From Mytilus galloprovincialis (Eukaryota; Mollusca; Bivalvia; Mytilida; Mytilidae): 64,000 nt of DNA. The translations under genes were made by a program, and so were the position numbers. Of this stretch, positions 10,935 to 21,748 are shown one piece after another; the first letter of the stretch is position 1, and each line of letters begins with the position of its first letter. The notes under the pieces were generated by a model that saw only the letters and a list, made by a program, of their open reading frames with translations, did not search any database and was not told where the DNA came from. The stretch covers positions 88,755,795-88,819,794 of the forward strand of contig NC_134843.1 of NCBI RefSeq assembly GCF_965363235.1, read 5' to 3'.

Positions 10935-11215
10935 AAGCACTTCTGTGTTGACATGAATTGTCATTGATATGGTCATAATTATAAATTAACTGTTATCAAA
11001 ACTTTGAATTTGTTTAAAAATACTAACGCTTTTCTGCCTCAGGAATAGATTACTTTAGCTGTATTTGGTAAAAATTTTAGGAGGTTTTGGTCCTCAATGC
11101 TCTTCAACTTCGTACTTTATTTGACCTTTTAAACATTTTTGATTTGAGCGTCACTGATGAGTCTTTTGTAGACGATACGCACGTCTGGCATAAATATAAA
11201 ATATCAATCCTGGTT
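10935..11215 (+). mobile_element. retrozyme-like repeat, single decayed unit
   Basis: Carries CACTTCTGTGTTGACATGAA, CCTCAATGCTCTTCAACTT and a hammerhead at 11,148-11,191: GCGTCA + CTGATGA + GTC(TTTTGTA)GAC + GATA. The GAAA box is changed to GATA. Nothing was recognised from 11,216 to the exon at 11,917. Confidence 0.7.
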
Positions 11216-11916
11216 TCTATGATAAGTTTATTTATTAAAGCGTATGGTACAATGCAATTAAAAAACATTCTTTATTTCAATTCAAATAGCTTGAATGAAT
11301 GAAGCATGACCATCGCTATCATGTTAAAAAATGTCAATGATAAGATTGCTCTGATAATTCAATCCGAATTGAATACAAAAATCGGATGGGTTAATCTGTT
11401 TATCATCACAAACTTGTCACCGGAAAAGTTTATAATAATAATATTTCATTTGAGGGAATATAAACTTACGATTTTTATCTGCTATATATTTATTCTAAAT
11501 GATGAAATCGCGTAAGGGAGGAAACAAGCAAAGGAAAATAATCAAAGAACTCAAAAAAACAAAATGGTTTTCGTTTCTCGTATTTGCGTTTCACATATAC
11601 GATATAGCCTCAATTGGTAACAACTGGTTGCCATCACAAAGAAATAATAAACAATCCATTAGGATCAGCACAAGAATTTCACTATAACTATAAACGTTGA
11701 TAAGTTACTAGTATTTTAATAAAAGATTTAAAATTGACTTCCTCTGTTACCATATATAAAAGCCTTGCAAATCCAGTTTTTAAAGATATAGAGATGTTTT
11801 CCTTAATTAACAGTTTTCTCTATTAAGCAGCAAAACCACTTCTTGTCTTGTGATAAGATAAGAAAGTGTATATTTGTCAGGCATTTTAAACATGGCCAGA
11901 GATGTTTTTATTTCAG

Positions 11917-13182
11917 GACAGCGAATCACATTCAGGGAAAGAGTTTGTACTAGCATTTCCAGATGGCGCTAGAATTGGTAATTTGCGTTTGTACATAACA
12001 ACACCGGTAGATGGAACCTTCTTCCCTGTACACATCAAAACACCACTACTTAGTCATACGAATATGAAAGTAATAGTATCAAGCGGACAAGAAACCGTTG
12101 TTGAAATTCCGTCAGATCTGACCGTTTCCGATACTTCCAAAAGTTATAAGAGTATTCTTGTTCAAGCTGAAAATCTTATTGTACTATTCGCCTCAAATAT
12201 GCAGGCTGATAGTGGTGATTCCTTCATTGTATATCCAGTTGAAGTACTTAGTACTGAATACGTATCTGTAAATTTAGATTCAAAGAACGGTGCCCTTAAG
12301 TCAATGACTGCAATACTCGCTGTAAATGATCAGACTCTTGTTCACCTTAGTTTACCTGTCGGTTCATCAGTAACTTATAATGGCAATACCTATACATTTG
12401 GAAGTCAGTTATCGGTCAATTTGAGGAAATATGAGATATTTCAATTTTCATCTGAGGATGATCTATCAGGTACAACTATATTGTCAAATTATCCAATAGC
12501 AGTAATCAGTGGTCATCAGCTTGGTAATCCATCAGTTAGTTCGTTTACAACTAAAGATATGATCCTTGAAATGCTCATTCCATGGAAGTATTGGTCAACA
12601 CATTATATTGCGATCAGTAACCCTGTCTTTTCCTCCGGAGACGGCGAACTGATTCGTATCTTTACGCTGTGTGAGAAGGCTACTGTAATAATTGACAAAT
12701 CAGGAGTTCATTCACAAATCAAGATTGATCCCGCGTCATTTTACGAGTTTCCACTGGAATTAGCTAAATCAGCAGTAATAACCTCTGACAAACGTGTGCT
12801 CGTTTCGCAGGTATCATCCTCTAAACCCTTTTCTGGTTCTAAAAGAGGCGATCCGAGATCAATGTTACCGGCCCCATTGCATTCCTGGCTGAATGAATAC
12901 ACTTTTAGTTCACCTGGAAAGTCTAAAGGCGGGAGTTTTGAGCATGGGCTTGTTCTTGTAGCCTATAGTACGTCTGTTGATACAACAACTTTAGACAACA
13001 TGAGCTTACAATCATCAGTATGGCATACAATCGCTGGTACAAATTTGAAGTATACAGCTTTACCGTTATCTGAAGGAGATCATAAGTTGAAATGCGGAGG
13101 AATTTTGAAATGTTGGGGATATGTATTTGGAATCGGTGTGTACGAGGAATATGGAACATCTATTGGCAGGAGTTTTACAAAG
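11917..13182 (+). CDS. IgGFc-binding-protein-like exon (secreted)
   Basis: A 422-codon exon with acceptor TTTATTTCAG (AG at 11,915-11,916) and donor AAG|GTAAAA (GT at 13,183), phase 0 at both ends. The product starts DSESHSGKEFVLAFP and matches the IgGFc-binding protein N-terminal domain: the G-x-EF-x-x-AFP opening, the D-M-I-L-E-M-L-I-P-W-x-x-W segment at about 12,556-12,600, and a late CGG...CWGYVFG segment near 13,095-13,130. In this family the domain occurs in extracellular mucus and immune-type proteins, and bivalves carry many paralogues. Exons 14,072-14,099 and 14,793-15,025 follow in phase; 2,696-3,098 are the likely leader exons. There is no internal stop. The ATG at 11,902 lies in the intron and is not the start. 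Confidence 0.88.
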
Positions 13183-14071
13183 GTAAAATGATTTGAAATT
13201 TAGTCTCATGTTATAACCGAATTTGTTTAATGTATGTTCTTTGTGAATAAATTTCAGTTTTAATGAAGAAAATACAAATTTATAGATCTGTAAAAGTTCA
13301 TATGTTATACCAGAAAAATGTGGCTTGTTATTCAGGAGTATGTAAGCCTGGTATCTATGATTAGATTATTATCAAGTTTTTTTTATGCAGAAAACTGGAA
13401 TTCTAATGAAATGCATTAGTATCGATAATTTTCACTGGACGTTGACGAAGATTCTGAAGGGTTAGATTCGACGTTCTTCTAGTCCGTAACTAAGAAAGCC
13501 ACCATTTTGAATTCCAATATTTTTTTTTGCAGGTTATTTCTCAAGTAATAATCAAAGAAGTCACATTATGTTATTCAAAATATTCATTTTGTCTAATTTG
13601 AAACCATTCAGAAGCTTACGAAAAGTATAAATACGTCTACAGTACATGTTTGACATTAGGAGTATAATACTATGACGTCATATTGCATAGATACCAAAGA
13701 CAATGCAACAGTTTCGCGGACTTTTTCATTGATGGCATTATAAGCCCAAATATTTATCAAATGGAATTTATTTTAATATTTTACATTAGTTTGGAGATAT
13801 TAAGTGTATTGTATTTTAAGCTTGACTCCGCAAAACTTGATATAACTGTCGAAATTATCTGTTTAACTAGCTCCGCTAATCGTCGCTAGGTAAATTCTAC
13901 GTGCGACAGAAAAATCTACGATTACGAAGCCCAAGCTTAAAAGCAACACCGTTTTTTTGCTCGTACTTTTATTAACAATAAAGAAAGGGATTATCATTCT
14001 CTTACATATACTAATATAATAATAAAAATAAAAACGCAAGGTTGAATTCAATTACAATGTTTTATTTACAG
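13183..14071. other. intron
   Basis: Intron between the IgGFc-binding-like exon and the 28-nt exon. AT-rich, with no repeat that recurs clearly in this window. Confidence 0.6.
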
Positions 14072-14099
14072 AAAAAGACACCTGATGCAAACTTTATGG
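14072..14099 (+). CDS. 28-nt linker exon of the IgGFc-binding-like gene
   Basis: Acceptor TTTATTTACAG (AG at 14,070-14,071) and donor TGG|GTAAGT (GT at 14,100). It continues phase 0 as KKTPDANFM and leaves one G, so it ends in phase 1. The next exon supplies GA to make a Gly codon and stays open to a stop. Such small exons are easily missed by gene finders. Confidence 0.72.
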
Positions 14100-14792
14100 G
14101 TAAGTACATATCTTAAACAATTTCGACAGCAAAAAATCGGTCAAATAATTGATTTACTGATTAAAGGGCATATGGAAAAAATCTTTCTTTGTAATCAAAA
14201 TATTGTGAAACAACAAATGAACTTCGTCGTTTCTTTTTCTTCTTCACATGTTTAAATAATGATTCTGATAATGTATTCTGAAATTCTTTGTAGTCCTTTG
14301 AATAGCATGAAAACTCTTCTAACAATTTGAAGAAACTATATTTTGTTTGTATTATTGCAATTATTGAACTTCATAAAACAACACAATTCATAACTGAAGT
14401 AAAAACTTTCAAAGTAAATTAAGCAGACAGCCAAATAAAGCAATTGAGACCTTTTTTGCAATTTACGTTGATGGGATGCTTCCTATCAAATGTAGTACTA
14501 TAAGTAGTTTTTAAGATGATTGGAAAAGCAAAAGATCCGCCCTGATAAAAGGTCCAAACTGACTTGAAGTGGCTAACACGCTCCTCAATACTAGTCTATT
14601 TTGAACTAAATTATTACCCTTCTTTAATTTTATTAAAGAAAATGTTTACTGTTTGACTAATAAATCTAGTTTTGGATTAAGCTCGTTGGTGCCTTCAATT
14701 TAGATATGAAGATAGTTACAATCGTCAATATTTCAACCCAGTAGAGAAGTTCAAATTCAATAGATATATCTATATTTCCCATTTATTTTTAG

Positions 14793-15025
14793 GAAAAGTT
14801 ATCATCGAATTGGATGTGATAGACAATCAAATACTTTTTACAACACCAGTTTTCTCTACAACTGTCAAGTCACGCACTGAATGCGGCAAGATGTGTTTCT
14901 TGTATTCATGTACATTCCTCTCCTTTCGGTCTACAGATGGACTATGCTATCTTTATTCAGAAGATCAAACATGTACTCCAACAGTAGAATCATCTGATTT
15001 CAGACGCTATCATCTCAGAAAATAG
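14793..15025 (+). CDS. last exon, PAN/Apple-like domain
   Basis: Acceptor ATTTATTTTTAG (AG at 14,791-14,792). Joined in phase 1 it reads GKVIIELDVIDNQILF... to a stop at 15,023-15,025, about 77 residues. Five cysteines in the pattern C-x3-C-x5-C-x11-C-x8-C, with CTFLSFRSTDGLCYLY in the middle, resemble a PAN/Apple fold, which binds protein or carbohydrate outside the cell. The combination with an IgGFc-binding domain fits a secreted recognition protein. The reading frame also has an internal ATG at 14,810 that I do not regard as the start. Confidence 0.75.
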
Positions 15026-16475
15026 TGAATTATATATAATTAGTGTTGTAAAATTTTAATCCTTTTTCTCTTTCTACAATTTACCATTCTAATAGACGTG
15101 TTAGAAAAGTCGATACTACTGTTCGCGCTCGTGTTGGATGGACGATGAATACAATATGATATGGGGGTCATCTCCAAAATCATAAATACTCAATCGAGCG
15201 TTGATAAAGAACAAAAAATAATTATTAAATGTGAACTACGTGGTACATTTTTAAATTGAAGATAATTATAACAATACATGTAATTGTGATTAAAGAATGC
15301 AAAATATTATAAAACAGTAAGGCAAATCTTTACCTTTTGTGAAAAAAAGGGGGATGTTTTTATTATTTTACTCCGAATCAACAAATTCGTGCAAAAAACA
15401 AAGGAACAGGGTTTATGGCCGCTTGATCTGCCAAAGGAGACAACCTATCGTTTTGCTTTCATTCTTCTGGTAAGATTTAACAATCCAAAAAAAAAAGATG
15501 AAAAAAAAACTATTTTGGAAAACACAAATCCCCTCTTACACAAGATGAATGCTTGATGAATTATTTTAAAATGCAAGTTTTGGATTTTGTTTTTCCCTTG
15601 CCTAACAAACATAGCGTTGTATGATTGGGTAGCATTTGTTAAATGTCTTCCGAAAAGTCATGCACACATTCAACTGTTTGTTTTAGCTCGTTCCTTTGCT
15701 GTCTCCACAAAGTTCCAAACGACCCTGACTGTCTCTTAACGTCTTATTGCCTCGATACTCACATTTCTTTGATTTATTTTTTTTACATTTCTTTTTTCCC
15801 TCGGCGTTTACCGTCTTAAGTGATGTCTCTTATATGGTGTAATAATTGGTGAACAATTGACCTTTGAAAATGAATTGGGCTCTGTATTTTCATAATGGTA
15901 AAGTATATGCCAAGTTAAGTCAACATATTGAAACTATGACGGACTATGAAGAGTGTAGAGTGTTAACAAGAAAATCTAGATATTCATAAGGACTAAGTAT
16001 GAATCAAGTATGGTAAAAATCCTAGAACGATGTTGAATATAGAGTGTCAACAATTGTTTTACGGACCGAAGGACCTAATGGAAGCGAAAATACAGACAAA
16101 TGTTATTTTAACAATGACAATCGGGCTTAAAGGGTAGATTGAATTACCTTAGTGCAAGCCCGTTATAGGGCGTAACATTGTAGCTGCGGGAAACAATATC
16201 AACTGAAGCTAAGTTTGTCAAATGTCAACTGAAGCAAAGTTTGTCTTTATCTTTCTTTCAAGCATAATATTTAACAGTGGTAATGTTATACCAAAAAAAA
16301 AAATATACATGTTGAATATTGTTAAATTCGTTGTAGGTTCTTCTAATGTTTTGTATTTTATAAACGAACTGGACCCGAATGTCCTGGACAGATGAATGGT
16401 TACATACTGGTGCATCATCTTCGTGTGACAAGCAGGTTTTTTGTGCTTTTTTATGTGCTGTCTTTGTTTTTTTAC
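15026..16475. other. 3' flank, no gene recognised
   Basis: AT-rich sequence downstream of the stop. No repeat shared with the rest of the window was seen, apart from short A and T runs near 15,480-15,520 and 15,780. Confidence 0.5.
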
Positions 16476-16479
16476 GTGT

Positions 16480-16770
16480 TCGATTTTATTCTGTTGTTAG
16501 TCCCCACTTCGGTGTTGACATGAACATTAGTTATATAGTCATTTTTTATAAATTTACTGTTTGCAAGGGTTCGAATTATTCTAAATACAACTGGTGTTCT
16601 TGTCCAAGGAATAGATAAAATCAGCAAAATTTGGAGTCATCGGTGCCTTTCAACTTTGTACTTTCTTGGCTTTCTTTACTATTTTGATTTGGGCGTCGCT
16701 GGTGGGTCTTATGTAGACGAAGCACGCGGATTGTGTATAAGATTGTAGGCCTGGTACCTTTGATAACAAT
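16480..16770 (+). mobile_element. retrozyme-like repeat, decayed
   Basis: Contains CACTTCGGTGTTGACATGAAC and GGCCTGGTACCTTTGATAACA bracketing a hammerhead fossil at about 16,691-16,735 (GCGTCG, CTGGTGG, GTC/GAC stem II, GAAG). Several core positions are changed. Confidence 0.65.
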
Positions 16771-16904
16771 ACGCATGTCGAAATTTCCTATTGTATTGTT
16801 TATTTGTGTATTTCTCTGTCCGTAATGTTCTTACATTCATTTGTACTGTAGTCCTGTCATGTAATGTAATCATTTTAGTGTTGTATTTTACAATGCGCAA
16901 AAAT

Positions 16905-17170
16905 CCGCAAAACCAGGTTCAACCTACCATTTTTTTTAAACAAAAAAAAATGGTAGGTTGAACCAAATTTGTACAAAGTCAAGAAAATGGCAGTTGTTAT
17001 CTTATAGTTCGTTTCTGTGTGTGTTGCATTGTCGTTTTGTTTTTTTGTTGCTCTTCAGTGGCTCTGTTGTTTCATTGTTTGATGTGTTTACCTCAGTTTT
17101 AGTTTGTAACCCGGAATTGTTACCTCTCACTCGATTTACGACTTTCGAACGACCGTAAACTATTGTTGCC
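16905..17170 (+). repeat. dispersed repeat 'ACCAGGTTCAACCTACCA'
   Basis: Shares ACCAGGTTCAACC, GTGTGTGTTGCATT, CTCAGTTTTAGTTTGT and CTATTGTTGCCTTTATTTA with 58,715-59,050 (+) and, in reverse, with 25,095-25,210. The two homologous stretches CCATTTTTTTTAAAC and AAAAAATGGTAGGTTGAACC form a local hairpin at 16,915-16,962. Non-coding. Confidence 0.6.
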
Positions 17171-17524
17171 TTTATTTATCCAGTAACCTTTGGGGTATTC
17201 ATTCAGTAATTTTCATTTTCTTTGGTATTTATGCATCCATGGTTTTTAATTCCAAATGAAAGAATAGGACAAAAAGATAGAAATTGAACATCTATTTTGG
17301 CATATGTTATCTCGGACTTTAATGTAGGAAGAAAGGAATTCAAAACATTGTTCTAAAGTTTATGTAATATTTTTACCTTTTATGCCTAATGTTAAAATAA
17401 CACAATTAACTGTAAAGTCAATGTACATGTGAATTTATGTTGTGGTTTGTATGCTACACTTATATTTATATTTAGTTATTAAAATATAATGTACTATATT
17501 TTATATATGTATTTTTTTATAGTT

Positions 17525-17700
17525 ATCAAATGTACCAGGCTTATAATTTGATACGCCAAACGCGCGTTTCGTCTACAAAGACTCATCAGTGACGCTCAGT
17601 TCAAAATAGTTAGAAAGTCAAACAAGTATAAAAGTGTAACGCATTGAGGACCAAAAATTCCCAAAAGTTGCAATGCATAAATACGGCTAAGGTAATATAT
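17525..17700 (-). mobile_element. retrozyme-like repeat, one unit (-)
   Basis: Reverse complement of the hammerhead repeat. Motif at 17,553-17,595 (-): GCGTCA + CTGATGA + GTC(TTTGTA)GAC + GAAA + CGCGCGTT + TGGCGT. The core is intact; the cleavage triplet is GTT, which hammerheads accept less well than GTC. Flanks include GGTCCTCAATGCG on the minus strand. Confidence 0.75.
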
Positions 17701-17719
17701 GCCTAAACAAAAACAAAAT

Positions 17720-18290
17720 TCCATTATATATACAACGATGTGTGAACATAAAGAAACCGACATAAAAGGTAAAAATGTCAAAAATTGACGTACAGCAGCC
17801 AACATTGTGTTATAAACTCAATCACTATAAAACAAACAAATTATAACTAAGAAACACAAAAATGCATGTAGACAAAGCACATTAGCCAAAATGAAAGACA
17901 AGACTCTAAACATTTACCATAGCACATAACACAATGACGGGATGTGTAAGTGCAAAGCCAAGTCATGTGTAAAAAAGAAACAAAAAAGGCATTTAGAAAA
18001 AGCACATTAGCAAAAATGAAAGACACGAATGTATTAAAATTTTCAGTAACCAGTTTGGTCTGATGTGTAAATAACGGACAATTCCGACCCTATAAACGTT
18101 TGAGAGTGAAAAATATAACGTGAAAAGAAAAGACGATGGTGTCCGTCTTATTGATTTTTTTTTGTACTCAAAGTGGCCTAAAATTGAGAGAATATGGCAC
18201 TCAAAAGAGAAGTTATCCAAGAAAAATGCTAGTTCACCATACCTTGCAAGAAACAGACACGTATGCATCACAAGCACAAGGGAAAAATAA
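17720..18290. repeat. dispersed repeat blocks, non-coding
   Basis: The phrases CAACGATGTGTGAACATAAAG and GTACAGCAGCCAACATTGTGTTA match 25,590-25,680. An internal near-duplication (AAAGCACATTAGCCAAAATGAAAGACA-like) occurs at about 17,873 and 17,998, 125 bp apart. No gene. Confidence 0.5.
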
Positions 18291-18304
18291 TAGCTTTATT
18301 AAAG

Positions 18305-19480
18305 TGATGAGAAAGATACCAAAGGGGATTTGAGATACACTGACAACGCCATGGCCAAAAAAAAAAAAAAAACAGAAAAAACCCTAAAATACAGTATACA
18401 AAACACAAAATAGAACTAAAAACCTGGTCCTACCAAAACTGATAGTGATCGTGATTTCATGTTCTCAGGATTAAAGACCTGGTCCTACCAAAACTGATAG
18501 TGATCGTGATTTCATGTTCTCAGGATTAAAGACCTGGTCCTACAAAAACTGATAGTGCTCGTGATTTCTAGTTCTCAGAACTAAAGACCTGGTCCTACCA
18601 AAACTGATAGTGATCGTGATTTCATGTTCTCAGGAATTGTATAGAGATACTGCTTCGCATGAAGCATCCGTTGTGTTACTCATTTAAGTACAAACCCGGT
18701 GATTAGTTTAATTTGGTCGGTCACATTTAGGTGTAAAGGATGGCGGGATTATGATTACGACGATTGGAAAAAAGAAAAATAACAAAAATGCAGAACATCA
18801 AGAAAAATGCCACACAGAAAATACCTCAACATAAATGCGTCATCTCTTAAACAGATTTTCCATTACGGTTGACCAACTCGTAAAATGTTCGAAAGGGATG
18901 ATGTCAATTTCACCACTTGTAAAATTTGGTTTGATATCATATCTGTGAACAGCAACCCTCTACAAGAAAATTATAATAGGATACGCATACTCTCAAATAT
19001 CGTATCGACTGTGAGATATATACACCATACGCAGTCGCTGCTGGAATGTTGATACATAGAAATAGAAAGTTCACAATTTGGAAGCTAAAATCACTTAATT
19101 TGTTGTAAAGTTTGGTCGCAACTGACCCTAATTGTCAATTATGAGATGATAGCCACGATATGAGACAGCATTAATTGCATTTGTTGTATCATTTATGTCA
19201 GGTTCGATTAAATGGCTGCGTACAACATAATCACCGAACTTTGAATTACTTAGATGAGAGGATATCATCTATGTAGCGGAAGGTTATGTATGTCTAGGAA
19301 GCTCCTGTATGCGGTCAGTCTAATATGCATAAATGAATGATTAAGCCGGCAAGAAGAGGAGCACGGTTGGTTTCCATGAAGATGCCGATTGACAAACACG
19401 TCCTCCAAAAATAACAGATATGTGGTCAATCAAAAAATCAGTCATCTTGACAAGATGTTAGTATATACTTTGGCCACTCC
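18305..19480 (-). mobile_element. RT family 1 element, decayed copy (-)
   Basis: On the minus strand this carries the RT C-terminal region (19,400 to 18,840), the 3' UTR and the 3' end, in the same order as the copy at 38.6-37.45 kb. It is old and interrupted many times. A 55-bp tandem array lies inside its 3' UTR. Confidence 0.65.
18423..18642. repeat. 55-bp tandem array, 4 units
   Basis: CCTGGTCCTACCAAAACTG recurs at 18,423, 18,478, 18,533 and 18,588, exact 55-bp steps, with two or three differences in the third unit. It lies within the 3' UTR of the RT family 1 copy. Confidence 0.88.
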
Positions 19481-19800
19481 TTATTCCATGCTTTCAATGC
19501 GCTTCTATAGATTGACAAGGAATTATCACAGTCGAATATTTGAAAGTCAAAGAAGTATAAAATTCGAAACAGTAAAACAGCTTTAATATGAGGCAGGCAT
19601 TACATGTGAATAGGGACGAAGTCTGTATGAATTATTTTTTTTGTAACTTAAATATTTGTTAAAAAAAAAGAAACTGAAATACCGTAACGTTTCCGATTTT
19701 GGTTCTGTTGTTACGGATCTTTCTGTGACGTTATTTAAGTTATGAAGTCATGTTCCATGCAAACAAAGAAACGCGATCATCAAGTAACGTTTATTCATCA

Positions 19801-21215
19801 CTGGCGTCAACGTGAGTGCAATTACGATCATCCCAATATGGCGGACACAAATATAGGGATATTTTAGAAGGCTGATTTCTCCACTTTAACAGCTTATTTT
19901 CAGATTTGTTTTATATCAAGGAAAATCTTTATAAGCATTGCCGTTGAATGTGTTTTTCATAAATTAAAGAAAAACAACCAGAAGAACGAAAATCGAGATT
20001 CAAACAATCACGATGATGATCGTAACTTCGTCTATAGTTCGTAACTTTGACTTGTATTTATAAAAAGATGATCGTAACTCAAAATTTACGAATGTTTTTT
20101 TTTTTTCACTAAATGAACAACCTATTTAGCAGTCACGATAAAAAAATTATTATGATTTTAAAATTAAACAAAGAATAAATGAAAACCGCTATTCTGGAAA
20201 TTTGGAAAAATGGCAGGACTGGAGATTTGAGTAAAAAAAGGCCGGATGAACATCTTGGCCAAACAAAAAGGCAGGATGACAATTTATGTAAAAAAAAATT
20301 AGGATGAAAAAAGCAGGACCGAATAAAGTAAAAATAAAAACGCAGGATAGAGATTTCAACATAAAAAATGCAGGACAAAATTATTCATCCTAGCCCCTCC
20401 CCTAAATAAAAATCTAATAGTAGCTCCTTTTATTGACGGTTTAATTGGGTTTAATTCATCCAACAGATATGATTACACTTCTTAATACTTTATTTTGTCA
20501 ACCTCTCCTTTAAAAAGCGTAAATCTGTTAATAAAAGAAACTATGAAGTCTGAATTCCCCAAAAATACCAGATCCTCGAAAGGTACTATTGTCCTTATAA
20601 AGTGTAAGGAAAAAAATTTAAAAATCTCCAATTTTAACAAACTGGTCATTAATATGAACTGTCTAATACCTTATTTATATAAACATATGAAATCAATATA
20701 AAGTTGTTAACCCACAATGCATTTTAATATTGAACAAGGTAAAAAATAAATACGAAATCTCGCGAAGTCATAACCATTTGTCCACTCACCAATAAGACGT
20801 TACCCTCCCCTCAGTGATCGTTCCTCATTATTATCACAATATCAGCTGATAACGTACATTTTTTCGCATACTAGACAGGTTTATTTGTCCTTATTTATCA
20901 AAAAATGCTTCGTTGGAACAGACAGTTACGATCATCTTAAGTAAAAGTTACGATCATCGTTGATAAAAATAAATAAAAGTTACGATCATCATCGTGATTT
21001 TTTGTATCTCGATTTTCATTCTTCTTGTTGCTTTTCCATCCTGTCCGAAAAAAATATTTCAAAGGCAATGCTTATAAAGATGTTTCTTGACATGATACAA
21101 ATCTGAAAATAAGCTGTTAAAGTGGTGAAAACAGCCTTATCAAATTTCCCAATATTTGTGTCCGCCATATTGGGATGATCGTAACTGCAGTTACGATCAT
21201 CACGTTGACACCAAA
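19801..21215. mobile_element. inverted-repeat element, arms about 300 bp
   Basis: The left arm (19,801-20,100) and right arm (20,915-21,215) are reverse complements with moderate divergence: TTACGATCATCCCAATATGGCGG against CCGCCATATTGGGATGATCGTAA, and GATGATCGTAACT at the inner edge of both. Outermost sequence pairs TGGCGTCAACGTGA with TCACGTTGACACC. The centre (20,100-20,915) holds A-rich degenerate repeats of a GCAGGATGA motif (20,210-20,380) and no gene. Most likely a non-autonomous DNA element. Confidence 0.65.
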
Positions 21216-21510
21216 GAATTATTAAAAATGAAATATTGGTATTGTGTTCCTATATTTTACAAGACTACCCAAAGTCGCACGACAACGAGACTGGAAGAAG
21301 GAAGTAGATTTCTGCGTTCTGTGCAAATGCAGGAATTAAAAAAAGCGACAAAAAAAAGTTTGAACGATTTTGAGTTTATTAGTACAATGAAAATTTCGGG
21401 AAATTTTCCCGATTTTTTTTTTCAATGAATGTTCTACTGTAATAGGGGACTTCGTCCCCATATTACCAAAAAGGCCCTAAAATAATAGCAAATCTATCTA
21501 AGGTCAACTT
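21216..21510. other. non-coding gap
   Basis: No gene or repeat was recognised between the inverted-repeat element and the foldback element. Confidence 0.4.
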
Positions 21511-21524
21511 TAAAGGTAGGTGTT

Positions 21525-21744
21525 TAGTACCGCAGTCCCACTAGGCCACGATCGCACTACGATCTGTGAAAAAAATGCAAATTTTGAACGATCGTGTAGA
21601 TCGAAGTAAGGTCGTATCACGGTCGTGGTGAGGTCTTCAAGATCGTGATGAGCGTGGCCAACTTTGAACATGTTTAAACCAATCGTGGTGCGGTCGTGGC
21701 GAAATCAAATCGTAGTAGAAGCGTAGTGAGAGCGCACTAAGGTC
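21525..21744. mobile_element. partner of the foldback centre, a second related end
   Basis: This segment (CAGTCCCACTAGGCCACGATCG...) is the reverse complement of 22,880-23,117 in the centre of the foldback element. The two related terminal inverted repeats are therefore interleaved and not simply nested, which suggests recombination or a composite insertion. Confidence 0.6.
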
Positions 21745-21748
21745 TTAA

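Noticed and set aside
14810-15025. Independent 71-codon gene starting at 14,810
   Set aside because: The frame is open upstream to a good acceptor in phase with the 28-nt exon; the ATG is internal.
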